Assembly: GCF_020991005.1 (NCBI RefSeq)
Contig: NZ_JAJLLW010000006.1
Coordinates: 1 to 64,000, forward strand
DNA: 64,000 nucleotides
Reading direction: 5' to 3'
Source of the DNA: Halomonas sp. CUBES01
GTDB lineage: Bacteria; Pseudomonadota; Gammaproteobacteria; Pseudomonadales; Halomonadaceae
The position numbers and the translations under genes were made by a program. The notes under the pieces were generated by a model. It was not told the DNA's origin and ran no database searches. It was given only the letters and a program-made list of their open reading frames with translations. This document shows positions 18,027 through 27,896 of the stretch, piece by piece (positions within the stretch are counted from its first letter, which is position 1; every line of letters begins with the position of its first letter).

Positions 18027-19451
18027 TCATGCGTAGAGGTCAACGCGACCATCAAGGGCTATCGGCGCGTTCAGCGTTGGGGCCGAGCCGTTGCCTTCCT
18101 CGCCGCTGTCAAGGCCTGGCTGTCCGCCGGTGCCGGAAGACGATTGCGCCATGCCCTGTTCGTCGCTGGACTGGCGCTGTTCGCCCACGGAGGTGTCACC
18201 CAGCGCGATGCCCTGTTCGGCAAGGGCCTCACGCAGCTGCGGGATAGCCTGTTCGATGACCTGGCGAACCTGGGCGTGGTTGGACAAGAAGTGCGCCTGG
18301 GCCCCCTGCTCACCGAATTTTAGTGAAATCGAAAGCGGGCCAAGCTCGGCAGGATGCAGCTGCATTTGCACGAGCTGGTCGCCCCCGCGCTGGGCAAACT
18401 GAACGAGTTGCTGGCCCAACTGCTGCGGCCATGCTGGGCTTGTGACCGGCGTGCTCACCGCAGCGGGCGTCGGCATGGCGGCGCTACCCGTGGTGGCGGC
18501 CGGTGCTGGCTGACCGATGCCGGCGGCTGCGAGGGCCTGCCCGCTGGATTGTCCAGCGTTGTTTGACGACAGGGCGCTCAACAGCGTGTCCGAGGAGGTG
18601 CTGGGCACCACCAGGTTGGCTTTGGCTGAGGTATCCGTCGCTCGCCCTGAGGTGTCCAGCGCACTGACCCAGGTCTCCGCACTGCTGCGTGAGCTGACGC
18701 GAGCGTCGATTTGGCTAGCCAGGCTTTCTGTCCGGGAACCCTTGGCAGCGTCGCCGTTTTGCGCGGTGGCGCCCAGCGCCTGTGCGATATCACCCAGCGC
18801 GCGTGATGATTCGGAGCCTTGGCTTGTCGCGGAACCATTAAGATTCTGTGTTGCCACAAAGGCGCTGAGCAGGCTTACCAACTGCTCAGCTTCGCCTTCT
18901 TCAATGCCTAGCTGTTGGGCCAGTTCACTGGCGGTGGGCGCTGCCTCGTTGCCGCTGGGTGAAAATGTCGATGAGTTAGCCACATCACTACCGTAGCTGC
19001 CCATCAGGGCAAGCCGCTGGGCGATCTCATCTAGGTCAGCGTTCTCGAGGTTGCCGGATGCCTCAAGCGTGGCCAGCGCTTCGGGCGTCGCGCCATCATG
19101 ATCAGCAGAAAATTGCGCCATCAGCGCCTCGGGCGCTGAACCATCTTCGGAAGCGGCAAAACGTGCCACCAGCGCCTCCAGCGCCTCAGGGCTGATATCC
19201 AGCCCCAGCGACTCCAGCCATGCCGACAGCGAGGTGGCAGCGCTCGCTTGACCGTTAGACGTCGAGCCATTGCCAGTTTGCGTCAACGCCGAGGTGATCT
19301 GTCCATCGCCGAGGCGCTGATGGGGAGACGCCGAGGCCTGGGACAACGCCTGCTGAAAGAAGCCGCGCACGCCATCGGCCGTTGCCGTGCTGCCCGGCTG
19401 ATGGCTGGTGGCTTGACCCTGTGTCATTGAAAGCAACTGGTGAATATTCAT
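18027..19451 (-). CDS. fliK: Flagellar hook-length control protein FliK
   Basis: A 474-aa exported molecular ruler that stops hook growth and switches the export gate to filament substrates. Most of it is low-complexity Ala/Ser/Gln-rich, as usual. The C-terminal Flg_hook domain (about residues 345-425: QLVQMQLHPAELGPLSISLKFGEQGAQAHFLSNHAQVRQVIEQAIPQLREALAEQGIAL) is clear and should contact FlhB-C. The ATG at 19451 (MNIHQLL) is preferred over the one at 19487. AAGGGA lies 7 bases ahead of 19451, and the upstream start would overlap fliJ by 17 bases. A second, divergent FliK-like gene is at 28846. Confidence 0.93.
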   Translation of the reverse strand: MNIHQLLSMTQGQATSHQPGSTATADGVRGFFQQALSQASASPHQRLGDGQITSALTQTGNGSTSNGQASAATSLSAWLESLGLDISPEALEALVARFAASEDGSAPEALMAQFSADHDGATPEALATLEASGNLENADLDEIAQRLALMGSYGSDVANSSTFSPSGNEAAPTASELAQQLGIEEGEAEQLVSLLSAFVATQNLNGSATSQGSESSRALGDIAQALGATAQNGDAAKGSRTESLASQIDARVSSRSSAETWVSALDTSGRATDTSAKANLVVPSTSSDTLLSALSSNNAGQSSGQALAAAGIGQPAPAATTGSAAMPTPAAVSTPVTSPAWPQQLGQQLVQFAQRGGDQLVQMQLHPAELGPLSISLKFGEQGAQAHFLSNHAQVRQVIEQAIPQLREALAEQGIALGDTSVGEQRQSSDEQGMAQSSSGTGGQPGLDSGEEGNGSAPTLNAPIALDGRVDLYA

Positions 19452-19470
19452 GCTCAGTTCCCTTGCACCG

Positions 19471-19923
19471 CTACTGCGGCGTCTCATTACGTTGGCGAGC
19501 CAGGCGGCTGGTCACCAAATCGTCGTTGGTTTTCTGTTCACGACGCTCAAGGCGTCGATGTTCTTCCACTAGCCGTCGAGAGGCCAGTGTATCGTACGAA
19601 GACAGCTTACGCTGCTCCTGTTGCCAATGTTGCTGGCGTTTCTCGACGCGTTTCTGCTGTGCCGCCAATGTCTGACGGGCACGTTCGAGTGCAGCATCCA
19701 GCGAGGCAAGAAACTGCTGATAATTGTACATCGTAGCGGGATCAATGCCCTCGCGCATGGCCAGCTGTAAACGTTCGGCGTACTCCGCGCGGTAGCGGTT
19801 GAGCGAGTGTAGCTGGGCAGTCGTCTGCTGCTCGCCCTGGCGCTCCTGGGCAAGGGCAATACCCGCCTGATCCCGGGCATCACGGGCTAAATCGGCAAGC
19901 ATCTCTAGCTGCGTTCGGCTCAT
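19471..19923 (-). CDS. fliJ: Flagellar export chaperone FliJ
   Basis: A 150-aa predicted antiparallel coiled coil rich in Gln, Arg, Glu and Ala. It matches FliJ, the stalk-like subunit inside the FliI hexamer that couples ATPase to the FlhA gate. The pattern [28 protein letters not shown]...[11 protein letters not shown] fits the family. It overlaps fliI by 4 bases. Confidence 0.93.
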   Translation of the reverse strand: MSRTQLEMLADLARDARDQAGIALAQERQGEQQTTAQLHSLNRYRAEYAERLQLAMREGIDPATMYNYQQFLASLDAALERARQTLAAQQKRVEKRQQHWQQEQRKLSSYDTLASRRLVEEHRRLERREQKTNDDLVTSRLARQRNETPQ

Positions 19924-21311
19924 GCTGACTCTCCAACCAAGGCGTGAAGGGCTTGTCGCGAAGCGTCGACGGTGGCGCTTTCGTGGATGTTCTGCTGGAG
20001 AAAGTGTTCGAGTTCAGGGAAGCGGCGCACGGCTTCATCGAGCTGCGGGTCGTGTCCCGGCGTGTAGGCACCGACGCTGATCAAGTCGCGGTTCCGCTGA
20101 TAGCGGGAGAAATACTGCTTGAAGATGCGTGACTCGCGCTGTTGGGCATCGTCGGTGATGGCGGTCATGGCCCGGCTGATCGACGCTTCGATGTCGATGG
20201 CGGGGTAGTGCCCAGCTTCGGCTAGCGTTCGTGACAGGACGATGTGACCATCAAGAATCGCCCGGGCTGAATCTGCAATCGGATCCTGCTGGTCGTCGCC
20301 CTCGGTCAACACGGTATAAAATGCGGTAATCGAACCGCCGCCGCGCTCGGCGTTGCCTGCCCGCTCCACCAGACCTGGCAGCTTGGCAAAGACCGACGGC
20401 GGATACCCTTTGGTCGCTGGCGGCTCGCCAATCGCCAAGGCAATTTCACGCTGCGCCATGGCAAAACGGGTCAATGAATCCATGATCAGCAGCACGTTGC
20501 GGCCTTCATCGCGGAAACCCTCGGCCAGCCGCGTCGCGTACGCGGCGCCTTGAAGGCGCTGAAGCGGCGAGGTATCGGCAGGCGCCGCGACCACGACGGC
20601 GCGACGCCGCCCCTCGGGGCCGAGGATGTTATCAATGAAATCCTGGACTTCGCGTCCACGCTCGCCGATCAGGCCGACCACGATAACGTCTGCCTTGGTA
20701 TAGCGTGCCATCATGCCCAGCAGCACCGACTTGCCCACCCCGGATCCCGCAAACAGCCCCATGCGCTGCCCTCGACCAACGCTCAGCAGCGCGTTGATCG
20801 ACCGGATACCCACATCGATCTGGGTATCAATCGGGGCGCGGGACAGCGGGTTGAGCGGTGGCGTGTCGAGGGTAGCGCGGGGGCTGTCTTCAGGGTATTC
20901 GCGGTCGTCAAGCGGATTGCCGTTGCCATCGAGTACGCGACCCAATAACTCCTCGCCAACGGGAAAGCGCCGAGCGCTGTGGCCGCTGCCGTCGCTTAGC
21001 GGGGACACCCGGGCGCCGGGCATCAACCCCGAAATCTGCTCGAGCGGCATCAGGAACAGCTTGTCACCGGAGAAGCCGACCACTTCGGCTTCGGCATAGG
21101 GCGTGTTCTGAGCGCTCTGTGCCTCGTTCTTCGGCAGCTCAATCTTGCAAGCGCTGCCCACAGCAACCCGTAACCCGACGACTTCGACCACCATGCCGGT
21201 CGCCCGCACGACGCGGCCGTTGGTGCCCACGCGTGGCAAGGCGCTGACCCGCTGCGTGGTGCGGCGGATCGCTTTTTGCCAGCGGTACTGATGGGGGCTG
21301 GTGGTGGTCAT
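19920..21311 (-). CDS. fliI: Flagellum-specific ATPase FliI
   Basis: A 463-aa F1-beta-like ATPase that powers unfolding and delivery of export substrates. Walker A is AGSGVGKS (residues ~183-190). Downstream are [15 protein letters not shown], Walker B-type [48 protein letters not shown] and [21 protein letters not shown], all strongly conserved. It sits between fliH, its regulator, and fliJ. Confidence 0.97.
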   Translation of the reverse strand: MTTTSPHQYRWQKAIRRTTQRVSALPRVGTNGRVVRATGMVVEVVGLRVAVGSACKIELPKNEAQSAQNTPYAEAEVVGFSGDKLFLMPLEQISGLMPGARVSPLSDGSGHSARRFPVGEELLGRVLDGNGNPLDDREYPEDSPRATLDTPPLNPLSRAPIDTQIDVGIRSINALLSVGRGQRMGLFAGSGVGKSVLLGMMARYTKADVIVVGLIGERGREVQDFIDNILGPEGRRRAVVVAAPADTSPLQRLQGAAYATRLAEGFRDEGRNVLLIMDSLTRFAMAQREIALAIGEPPATKGYPPSVFAKLPGLVERAGNAERGGGSITAFYTVLTEGDDQQDPIADSARAILDGHIVLSRTLAEAGHYPAIDIEASISRAMTAITDDAQQRESRIFKQYFSRYQRNRDLISVGAYTPGHDPQLDEAVRRFPELEHFLQQNIHESATVDASRQALHALVGESA

Positions 21312-21319
21312 CGTCGCTC

Positions 21320-22096
21320 CTAGGAAGCCGACGGCTTGGTTTTGCTGGAGGGCCGCTTACGCGCCTGGGTCTGTACGGCCTGCCAGCGACTTTCAAACGT
21401 CGCATCCAGCTCGCCCTGGGCGCTGGTGACCCGGCATCCGCCGCGAGCCAGTTGGTCATCGGGTTGCAGTGTCCAGTTGGCGGCTTCCAGTTCAGTGCCA
21501 AGGTGTTCGGTGACAAGTGCGTGGTCGTCGGGGTTTAGCCATAGTCGCTGCTGGCCGACCAGCGGCGGTTCAGTATGCAGCAGCTCGCGCACCAGCGTCA
21601 GGATGCGTTCCGGCGTGTCGTCCAGGGCTTCCGCTGCCAGCTGACGGCCGGTAGCCGTTGCCAGCTCGACCAGATCCTGGGCAATGGTGTCATCCAGTTG
21701 GGTGAGCGCGTCGGAAAACTGTTTGGCGAGCGTTTCCAGCGGTGCCAGTGTTGCCTTGGTTTGTTGCTCGAGCTCTTGCTGAGCCTGCTGGCGTCCTTCT
21801 TCGAGCCCCTTTGCCAGGCCTTCTTCATGGCCTTGCGCCAGGCCCGCCTGGTAGCCGTCCTCCTCGGCCTGCTTTCGCAGTTTGTCGTATTCCTCCTGGC
21901 GCGCCTGGGCTTCTCGCTGCTGCGCCTCCCGGGCGGCTTTCTGAGCGGCGTCAATCTTGCGCTGGTGGGCCGAAGGCGTGGTAGGCGTCGCAGGCGTCGC
22001 GTTCTCGTCGCTGCTGGCCGGGCGCATAAGTTCGGCCATTTGCCAGCGACGCCATTGGTGATGGCGGTCAAACTGCGGGGATTGGGTATCAGACAT
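21320..22096 (-). CDS. fliH: Flagellar export ATPase regulator FliH
   Basis: A 258-aa FliH, the dimeric stator of the FliI ATPase that links it to FliN. A central Gln/Glu/Ala coiled coil includes the GxxxG-like repeat [28 protein letters not shown] (~95-122), typical of FliH. The C-terminal FliI-binding region is [17 protein letters not shown]...[11 protein letters not shown]. The ATG at 22096 is preferred to the upstream ATGs at 22105 and 22123, because GGTGGAG lies 9 bases before it. It overlaps fliG by 8 bases. Confidence 0.93.
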   Translation of the reverse strand: MSDTQSPQFDRHHQWRRWQMAELMRPASSDENATPATPTTPSAHQRKIDAAQKAAREAQQREAQARQEEYDKLRKQAEEDGYQAGLAQGHEEGLAKGLEEGRQQAQQELEQQTKATLAPLETLAKQFSDALTQLDDTIAQDLVELATATGRQLAAEALDDTPERILTLVRELLHTEPPLVGQQRLWLNPDDHALVTEHLGTELEAANWTLQPDDQLARGGCRVTSAQGELDATFESRWQAVQTQARKRPSSKTKPSAS

Positions 22097-23102
22097 ACTC
22101 GTCATCTCCACCCGCCAGCACAATTTCGCCGGAATCGGCTAAGCGGCGAACCACCTGAAGGATGGTCTTCTGTTCGGTTTCAACCTGCGATACACGAATC
22201 GGGCCTCGGGCTTCCATATCTTCGCGAACCAGGTCGGCGGCCCGCTGGGACATGTTGCGCAGGAACTTGTCCACCAGCGCATCCTGGGCGCCCTTGAGGG
22301 CGACCACCAGCGAATTGGTCTCGACTTCCTGCAATACCATCTGGATGGCGCGGTTGTCCAGGTCGAGCAGGTTCTCGAACAGGAACATCTCGTCGATAAT
22401 CTTCTGCGCCAGGTCTTCGCTGTGCGAGCGCACGGTTTCGATGGCGGTTTCTTCCTGCGACGAATTCATCAGGTTGAGGATTTCCGCCGCAGTTCTTACG
22501 CCGCCCATCTTGCTGCGCTTGAGGTTCTGGCCGTCGAGCATGCCGGACAGCACCTCGGTCAATTCCTGCAGAGCGGCAGGCTGAACGCCGCTGAAGGTCG
22601 CGATACGCAGCACGACATCATTACGCTGCTTTTCTTCAAAGAGCTCAAGCACATCGGACGCCTGGTGGCGATCCAGGTGCACCAGGATGGTAGCGATGAT
22701 CTGCGGGTGCTCGTCGCGAATAAGCTCGGCCACCATGGAGGCTTCCATCAGGTTGAGCGAATCAATGCCCGAGGTTTCTGCACTGCTTTCCAGGATGTCT
22801 TCAATCAGGCTGGACGCGCGGTCACTCCCCAGTGCCTTGGTAAGCACCGAACGAATGTGGTCGCTGGAGTTGAGGTTCAGCGCGACGAACTCTTCTGTCT
22901 CCTTGTGAAAGGCTTCGAGTACCGCCTTCATGTCTTCGTGGGAAACCTGCTGAAGGCGCGTCATTTCCATGCTGATTTCCTGGACTTCCGAGGCGTTCAT
23001 ATACTTGAACACTTCCGCGGCACTGTCTTCATCCAGGGCGAGCAACAGGATGGCGCTCTTGCGAGCGCCCCCCATATTGGCAATTGCACTACTCATTGGC
23101 AT
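22089..23102 (-). CDS. fliG: Flagellar motor switch protein FliG
   Basis: A 337-aa torque-generating C-ring subunit. It has the N-terminal FliF-binding domain (GARKSAILLLALDEDSAAEVFKYM), the EHPQ motif in LIRDEHPQIIATIL (residue ~125) and the C-terminal charged torque helix region (FLFENLLDLDNRAIQMVLQEVETNSLVVALKGA). Length and all domains are normal. It overlaps fliF by 14 bases. Confidence 0.97.
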   Translation of the reverse strand: MPMSSAIANMGGARKSAILLLALDEDSAAEVFKYMNASEVQEISMEMTRLQQVSHEDMKAVLEAFHKETEEFVALNLNSSDHIRSVLTKALGSDRASSLIEDILESSAETSGIDSLNLMEASMVAELIRDEHPQIIATILVHLDRHQASDVLELFEEKQRNDVVLRIATFSGVQPAALQELTEVLSGMLDGQNLKRSKMGGVRTAAEILNLMNSSQEETAIETVRSHSEDLAQKIIDEMFLFENLLDLDNRAIQMVLQEVETNSLVVALKGAQDALVDKFLRNMSQRAADLVREDMEARGPIRVSQVETEQKTILQVVRRLADSGEIVLAGGDDEYV

Positions 23103-24840
23103 TCATCCAGCTGCGCACGATCATCGCCACCATGCGGGGGTCTTCTTGGGCCATTTCACGCAGGTCGTTGAGGTTGTGCTCATACAGCGATGTCTTGCGA
23201 CGGCGTTTCGGCTTCTGATACGTCTCTTCGCTATCGTTGCTGTCGGCGTCTTCATCCGGTTCGTCTTCATCATCGCCCACCTGCGTCTGGAGCGCGCCGC
23301 CTGGTGTGGCGGTTGCCATGACGGGTGACTCGGTATAGCGCTTGATGAGCGGCCGGAGAATCAGCAGGTAAAGCAGCAGCGCGGCGAGGGCGACGAGCAG
23401 GTAGCGGCCGAGTTGGGCTGCCAGCTCAAGTGTATCCTGACGTTGCCACCACTCTGGCGCGTCGGGGGTGTCGTCCCCGATGTCGGCAAACGGCGTGTTG
23501 ACCACGTCGATAGCGTCGCCGCGTGCCTCCGAGAAGCCCATCGACTGGCGAACCAGCCCCTCGATCTGCTGGACTTCTTCTGCGGAGAGGGGCACCTGTT
23601 CCTGTTCGCCTTCCTCGTTGACGGTCTGGCGATAATTGACGACGACCGCCGCCGTCAGGCGCTCGATACGGCCGAGGCGATGCTGGATATGCTCGATGCT
23701 GCGATCGACTTCGTAGTTGACGACATCGTCCTGGCGCAGGTTGCGCAACGCCTCGTCACCTTCTCCGTCAGCGCCATCCTCGCCTTCCTCGTCAGGTTGG
23801 TTGATGGGGGAGGGTGCCGTGCCTGGCGGGGTATTGCTGAGTGCGCCTGGAATGCCGGTGCCCAACGGATTTTCGCCATCAAGCGACACGCTCAACTGGC
23901 GGCTGCGCACGGCGGCTTCATTGGGTGGTTGATTGGGGCCGTAGCGTTCGGAGGTTTCCTCGCGTTGGGAAAAGTCCACTTGAGCGGCTACCTGGGCGCG
24001 CACATTGTCCTCGCCAAGAATCGGCGTGAGGATGTTTTCAATGCGCTGTTGATAGGAGCGCTCGACTTCCGCGAGGTATTCGAGCTGGCTGCCGTCCAGG
24101 TCATCGCTGCCCCCGGTGTCGGCGGACAGTAGCCGCCCGTTCTGGTCGACCACCGAAACGTCTTCGGGCGCCAGTTCCGGCACGCTGCTGGATACCATGT
24201 GCACGATGGCGCTGACCTGACCGTCGCCAAGCAGCCGTCCCGGCAGCAAGGTCAGTACCACCGAGGCCTTGGCGGGCTCGCGATCTCGGATGAAAACCGA
24301 TGGCTTGGCCATCGACAGGTGAACGCGCGCGCCTTCCACAGGCCCCAGTGACTCGATGGAGCTGCTGAGCTCGCCTTCAAGGCCACGCTGATAGTTGACC
24401 TGCTCGGCAAACTGGCTGATCCCGAAGGCCTGGTCATCCATTAGCTCGAGCCCAACATTGCCGCCGCGGGGCAGCCCCTGTTCGGCGAGATAGAGACGTA
24501 ACGGATGAACCCGGTCGCTGGGCACCATCAGTGCCTGGCCGTTATTGCTAAAACGATAGGGCACGCCTCGACTGTCGAGCTCCGTGATGATGCGTCCGCC
24601 GTCAGCTTCATCGAGGTTGTTGTAAAGCACCCGATAATCAGGGCTGCTGGCCCACATCATCAGGGCGGCAATCACGGCAATGGAAGCCGCACCGGCAACC
24701 AGCAGGATCACGATGGGATTGCCGCGCAGCTGTGAGCGCACGCGTTCGGAAAACGTCGTTGTCGTATTATCACCACCTGCGCTGCCACTAGCCGAGGCGG
24801 TGTTCGTCTGACGGCCTGCCGTTGCACCTGCTTCGCTCAT
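23089..24840 (-). CDS. fliF: Flagellar MS-ring protein FliF
   Basis: A 583-aa MS-ring protein. Transmembrane helix 1 is near residues 45-67 (IVILLVAGAASIAVIAALMMW) and helix 2 near 446-465 (LLVALAALLLYLLILRPL). Between them lie ring-building motifs (YRVLYNNLDEADGGRIITELDSRGVPYRF, and EGELSSSIESLGPVEGARVHLSMAKPSVF). The C-terminal tail (LYEHNLNDLREMAQEDPRMVAMIVRSWMNANE) binds FliG. The ATG at 24840 is chosen because GGAGGGAC sits 5-6 bases upstream; the ATG at 24864 lacks this. It is first in fliFGHIJK. Confidence 0.96.
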   Translation of the reverse strand: MSEAGATAGRQTNTASASGSAGGDNTTTTFSERVRSQLRGNPIVILLVAGAASIAVIAALMMWASSPDYRVLYNNLDEADGGRIITELDSRGVPYRFSNNGQALMVPSDRVHPLRLYLAEQGLPRGGNVGLELMDDQAFGISQFAEQVNYQRGLEGELSSSIESLGPVEGARVHLSMAKPSVFIRDREPAKASVVLTLLPGRLLGDGQVSAIVHMVSSSVPELAPEDVSVVDQNGRLLSADTGGSDDLDGSQLEYLAEVERSYQQRIENILTPILGEDNVRAQVAAQVDFSQREETSERYGPNQPPNEAAVRSRQLSVSLDGENPLGTGIPGALSNTPPGTAPSPINQPDEEGEDGADGEGDEALRNLRQDDVVNYEVDRSIEHIQHRLGRIERLTAAVVVNYRQTVNEEGEQEQVPLSAEEVQQIEGLVRQSMGFSEARGDAIDVVNTPFADIGDDTPDAPEWWQRQDTLELAAQLGRYLLVALAALLLYLLILRPLIKRYTESPVMATATPGGALQTQVGDDEDEPDEDADSNDSEETYQKPKRRRKTSLYEHNLNDLREMAQEDPRMVAMIVRSWMNANE

Positions 24841-25093
24841 GAGTCCCTCCCTGGGGACAGACAAAACAGGTCACAGTCCAGGCGCATCACCAAAAAAGGC
24901 ATAGGCTGTATCCGTCAATCGCGGTTATCCGCCGAAATGATGAGGCGAAATTGTGATGGACGCCATTATCCTGTGGCTGGGCAAGCCTAAAGGAACGAAA
25001 AGCTTGGCTTTTCGTGCGTAATTGTCCGTATGAGCTTTATCATACCGGTGCTAGGATTCGTGCATTCAGCCATCTTACTGATCGAGGCGTAAA
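24841..25093. promoter_or_regulatory. Divergent fliF / fliE control region
   Basis: A 253-base gap between divergent fliF and fliE should hold class II promoters for both. No sigma-28 motif is visible. A perfect 9-bp inverted repeat, ACGAAAAGC / GCTTTTCGT with a TTG loop, lies at 24995-25015 and has no T run, so it may be an operator or an untranslated-leader hairpin. Confidence 0.55.
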
Positions 25094-25423
25094 ATGAGCA
25101 CACCGGGAATACAGTCGGCGCTGCAACAAATGCAGAGCCTAGCCACCCAGGCATCAGGCCAGTCGATGCAAGGTGGTGCGCCTTCACAAGCAGTAGGTCA
25201 TGGCAGTTTTGGTGGCGAGCTGCAGGCATCCATTCAGCGTATCAATCAGTTAAAGCTGGCGGCCAATGATAAAGCGATGGCCTTTCAGGCGGGTGATCCC
25301 GATATAGAGTTGGGTGACGTCATGATCGATATGCAGAAAGCGAGTGTGGCTTCGCAAATGGGGCTGCAGGTTCGCAATCGCCTGGTGTCCGCCTATCGTG
25401 ACGTCATGAACATGCAGGTGTAA
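25094..25423 (+). CDS. fliE: Flagellar hook-basal body junction protein FliE
   Basis: A 109-aa FliE, which joins the MS ring to the proximal rod. The family core is SFGGELQASIQRINQLKLAANDKAMAFQAGDPDIELGDVMIDMQKASVASQMGLQVRNRLVSAYRDVMNMQV, residues ~35-109. GAGG is 7 bases before the ATG. It is transcribed away from fliF, as in enterics. Confidence 0.96.
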   Translation: MSTPGIQSALQQMQSLATQASGQSMQGGAPSQAVGHGSFGGELQASIQRINQLKLAANDKAMAFQAGDPDIELGDVMIDMQKASVASQMGLQVRNRLVSAYRDVMNMQV

Positions 25424-25467
25424 CCCGAAACTCAAGCCCCTTTCGCGCTAGTGTCCTGGCTCCTCAA

Positions 25468-25830
25468 TCAAGCCTCAAGCGAGACGAACTGGCCGCGCCA
25501 TTCCTCAAGCCGTTCGGCGATACGCAGCACTTCCTCGGCAGGAATCTGGCGAATGACGTCGCCTGAATCGCGGTCAACTACCCGTGTGATGACGCGTGAT
25601 TCGTTCTCGCTGATATCAAACTCCAGGCCGCGTTCACGCATGACGTCATTGATGCGCTGAATCGGTTCGACGAGTTCTCCGGCGGTGGGTTCGGTTTGTT
25701 GTTGCTCGCTGAGCTGGCTCCCGGCGGTCGGAAACTTGTCCAAGAGTTCGTCGAGGCGTTGACGCGGCGACTGGCCGGTGAGTTGGGCGGTCTGTACGTG
25801 ATTAATGGCGTCGATATTGGATGAGTTCAT
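25468..25830 (-). CDS. flaG: FlaG family flagellar protein
   Basis: A 120-aa FlaG-family protein. The C-terminal domain (about residues 58-115: INDVMRERGLEFDISENESRVITRVVDRDSGDVIRQIPAEEVLRIAERLEEW) carries the hallmark VxVVDxxTGEVIRQIPxEE-type motif. FlaG proteins affect filament length in polar-flagellated species; its role here is inferred. A strong sigma-28 promoter lies 118 bases upstream. fliC and fliD, its usual neighbours, are not in the window. Confidence 0.9.
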   Translation of the reverse strand: MNSSNIDAINHVQTAQLTGQSPRQRLDELLDKFPTAGSQLSEQQQTEPTAGELVEPIQRINDVMRERGLEFDISENESRVITRVVDRDSGDVIRQIPAEEVLRIAERLEEWRGQFVSLEA

Positions 25831-26140
25831 CTGTGTATTCCCCTGTTTCTTAGCGCCTACCCCGGGTTGGTCAGCGATAACGGAACCTTTCAGGGAGGGT
25901 TTTGTTGGAACGACTGTTTAGCAGTTTTTTTAATTTTTACGCAAAAGCTATCGGCCCCGCTGGCGCTAACTTTAGCGACGCAAGGGTTTGCGAATGAAAT
26001 AAGTCAACTTTGCCTTCTGCTTAGCATAGACGCTCTGTAAAACCTTGCGCGAAAGATGCGTGGCGCATCAATGTTGTCGTCAGCTTCTGGTATTCTGCAA
26101 CGCGCATATTTCGCTTAGGCAATGGGGAGGTAAGGAGAGC
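25831..26140. other. Intergenic region flaG / PilZ-HD gene
   Basis: A 310-base region between divergent genes holds the flaG sigma-28 promoter and a perfect 6-bp inverted repeat, GATGCG / CGCATC with a TGG loop, at 26055-26069. I see no other gene or clear promoter for the rightward gene. Confidence 0.6.
25948..25974 (-). promoter_or_regulatory. Sigma-28 (FliA) promoter of flaG
   Basis: On the minus strand TAAAGTTA (25967-25974), an 11-base spacer and GCCGATAG (25948-25955) match the FliA consensus at 14 of 16 positions. It points at flaG and gives a leader of about 110 bases. Confidence 0.88.
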
Positions 26141-27832
26141 ATGGTGGCCCACGAGGAAGAGTACGAACGCGTCCCGAACCAGGTGGCGGTAGCGGCGTTG
26201 TTAACGACGCTGGTGGAAAGCGGCGGTGCATCGCTGTGTCTGGAAGAGGACGGTGCACGTCCCGAGCCCGTCGTGTTGATGGAGCAGCATCCGGGCGAGA
26301 CCCTGGTGCTGGATCTTTCATCGGTGAGCCATCTGCTCGGTCGACTTCAGGACGGTACTTCTTTCTATCTGACCGGTGAGGCGCAGGGCAAGATGCTGCG
26401 CACGCCGCTGCTGTCGTTAACCGAAACCCGTCGCGCCGGCGGGCGTTTTTTATGCTGCAGCGATTATCCTGCCTATCTGGACGTGCTTCAGCGGCGTGAG
26501 GCGTTTCGCGCCGAGCTGCGCATCGGTATGCCGGTGGCCGCCACTGTCAGCGTGCCCAGCCAGGATGCCATACGGGGTGAGCTGCGCGATCTGTCCCAGA
26601 CTGGCTGTCAACTGGAGTTGCCGATGACCGCCAGTGGGGTGTTGGCCACGACGGAAGCGCCTCTCATGCTTGCGTTCGAGTTTCCCGACGGCACGTACTT
26701 TGAAATCCCGGCCTCGGCCCGCCATCGCCGTCCCGATGCCGAGCGAAACCTGCTGCGGGTGGGCTTTCATTTTGGCGCCCCTAGCCCCGAGCAAGAGCGC
26801 CAGGTCTGGTACTTCGTGTGCGAAATCGAGCGCGAGTCGTCACGCTATACCAAAGACCACCAGGATGAACGTCAGCCCTCGCCGCTGTTTACCTCGCCCG
26901 CCGGGCGAAGTGGCGCCGGTGAACATGTGGGGCGCCGCGACGTCAAGCGCTACGCTACGCCAACGGCGCGACGACTGGTCAAGATCGCCGCGTTTCTGGA
27001 TGGTCAGATGCTGGCGCTGCAGCAAGGCAGCGATATTGATTCACGCCAGCTATCGCTGCATGCCGACCGGCTGATGGATCTTCATGAGGAAGATCGCGAG
27101 GCGCTGCTTTTTGCTTGCCGATGCCTGTCGCCGGAGCCGCTGCTGGTGCGCCATGGGGTGTCCGTCGCCGTCCACCTCATGGATCTGGTAGGGGGCGGGA
27201 TGCCGCGTGATGTGCGCAAGGCGGTGGTGGCCAGCGGCCTGGTGCACGACCTGGGCAAGGCGCTGGTGCCGCAGGTGTTGTTCAAGGCCACGCACTTTGA
27301 GGCAACCCATCGCCAGGCCTTGAGCGAGCACGTACCGCTTGTACTGGAGCGACTGGGGAACTGCCAGTGGCTCTCTTCCAGCATTGCCTCGGCGGTGATC
27401 GGCGGTATCAATGAGCGGATGGACGGCAGCGGCTACCCGAAAGGCGTGACCGGCGAGTCGTTGAACGAGCTTGCCAAGGCCAGTGCCGTGGTAGATGCGG
27501 TCGAGGCCCTGCGGCGTGATCGCAGCGACCGTCCTGGGAAAACCGCCCAGCAGGTTTATCGCCATCTGCTTAGTCATCCCCATCAGTTCGACCCTCACTG
27601 GATCAAGCGCTATATAGACCATTTCAAGGCCTTGCCGGTTGGCGCGCTGGTGCGTTTCTCCAGCGAGCAGCTGGCCTGGGTGTTGCGTGTCGACGAGCGT
27701 GGCAACCCGACGGAGGTGCAGATGGCGCTATCGGCGAGTGCGCCGATGCGCGATAACCTGGGCAATGCATTGAGTGGGAATATCGTCGAGAAGCTGGGGC
27801 GCCCGGTGAGCGAAGTGGCCGTGTCTACGTAG
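26141..27832 (+). CDS. PilZ domain protein with degenerate HD-GYP domain
   Basis: A 563-aa protein with three parts. Residues ~10-110 resemble a YcgR-N-like beta domain. Residues ~117-230 form a PilZ domain with the c-di-GMP-binding arginines R119-x3-R123 and the DxSxxG motif D150-L-S-Q-T-G155. Residues ~330-520 form an HD-GYP domain with H338, H369-D370, G372-K373, H397 and DGSGYP (428-433). The usual HHE before DGSGYP is I423-N424-E425, so two metal-ligand histidines are missing. It probably senses c-di-GMP and may not hydrolyse it. The start at 26141 is set by GGGGAGGTAAGGAG just upstream; the longer frame from 26045 has no support. Location inside the flagellar cluster suggests a motility-brake role (inference). 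Confidence 0.85.
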   Translation: MVAHEEEYERVPNQVAVAALLTTLVESGGASLCLEEDGARPEPVVLMEQHPGETLVLDLSSVSHLLGRLQDGTSFYLTGEAQGKMLRTPLLSLTETRRAGGRFLCCSDYPAYLDVLQRREAFRAELRIGMPVAATVSVPSQDAIRGELRDLSQTGCQLELPMTASGVLATTEAPLMLAFEFPDGTYFEIPASARHRRPDAERNLLRVGFHFGAPSPEQERQVWYFVCEIERESSRYTKDHQDERQPSPLFTSPAGRSGAGEHVGRRDVKRYATPTARRLVKIAAFLDGQMLALQQGSDIDSRQLSLHADRLMDLHEEDREALLFACRCLSPEPLLVRHGVSVAVHLMDLVGGGMPRDVRKAVVASGLVHDLGKALVPQVLFKATHFEATHRQALSEHVPLVLERLGNCQWLSSSIASAVIGGINERMDGSGYPKGVTGESLNELAKASAVVDAVEALRRDRSDRPGKTAQQVYRHLLSHPHQFDPHWIKRYIDHFKALPVGALVRFSSEQLAWVLRVDERGNPTEVQMALSASAPMRDNLGNALSGNIVEKLGRPVSEVAVST

Positions 27833-27896
27833 TCCGCGCCACGAACGAAAGGCTGCAAGAACACTGGGTTGACGAATAAAAAACGCCCGGCAGGGG

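Noticed and set aside
22422..23171. Long open frame on the plus strand opposite fliG
   Set aside because: It is a shadow of fliG: low-quality composition, no family match, and the minus-strand frame is a clear FliG.
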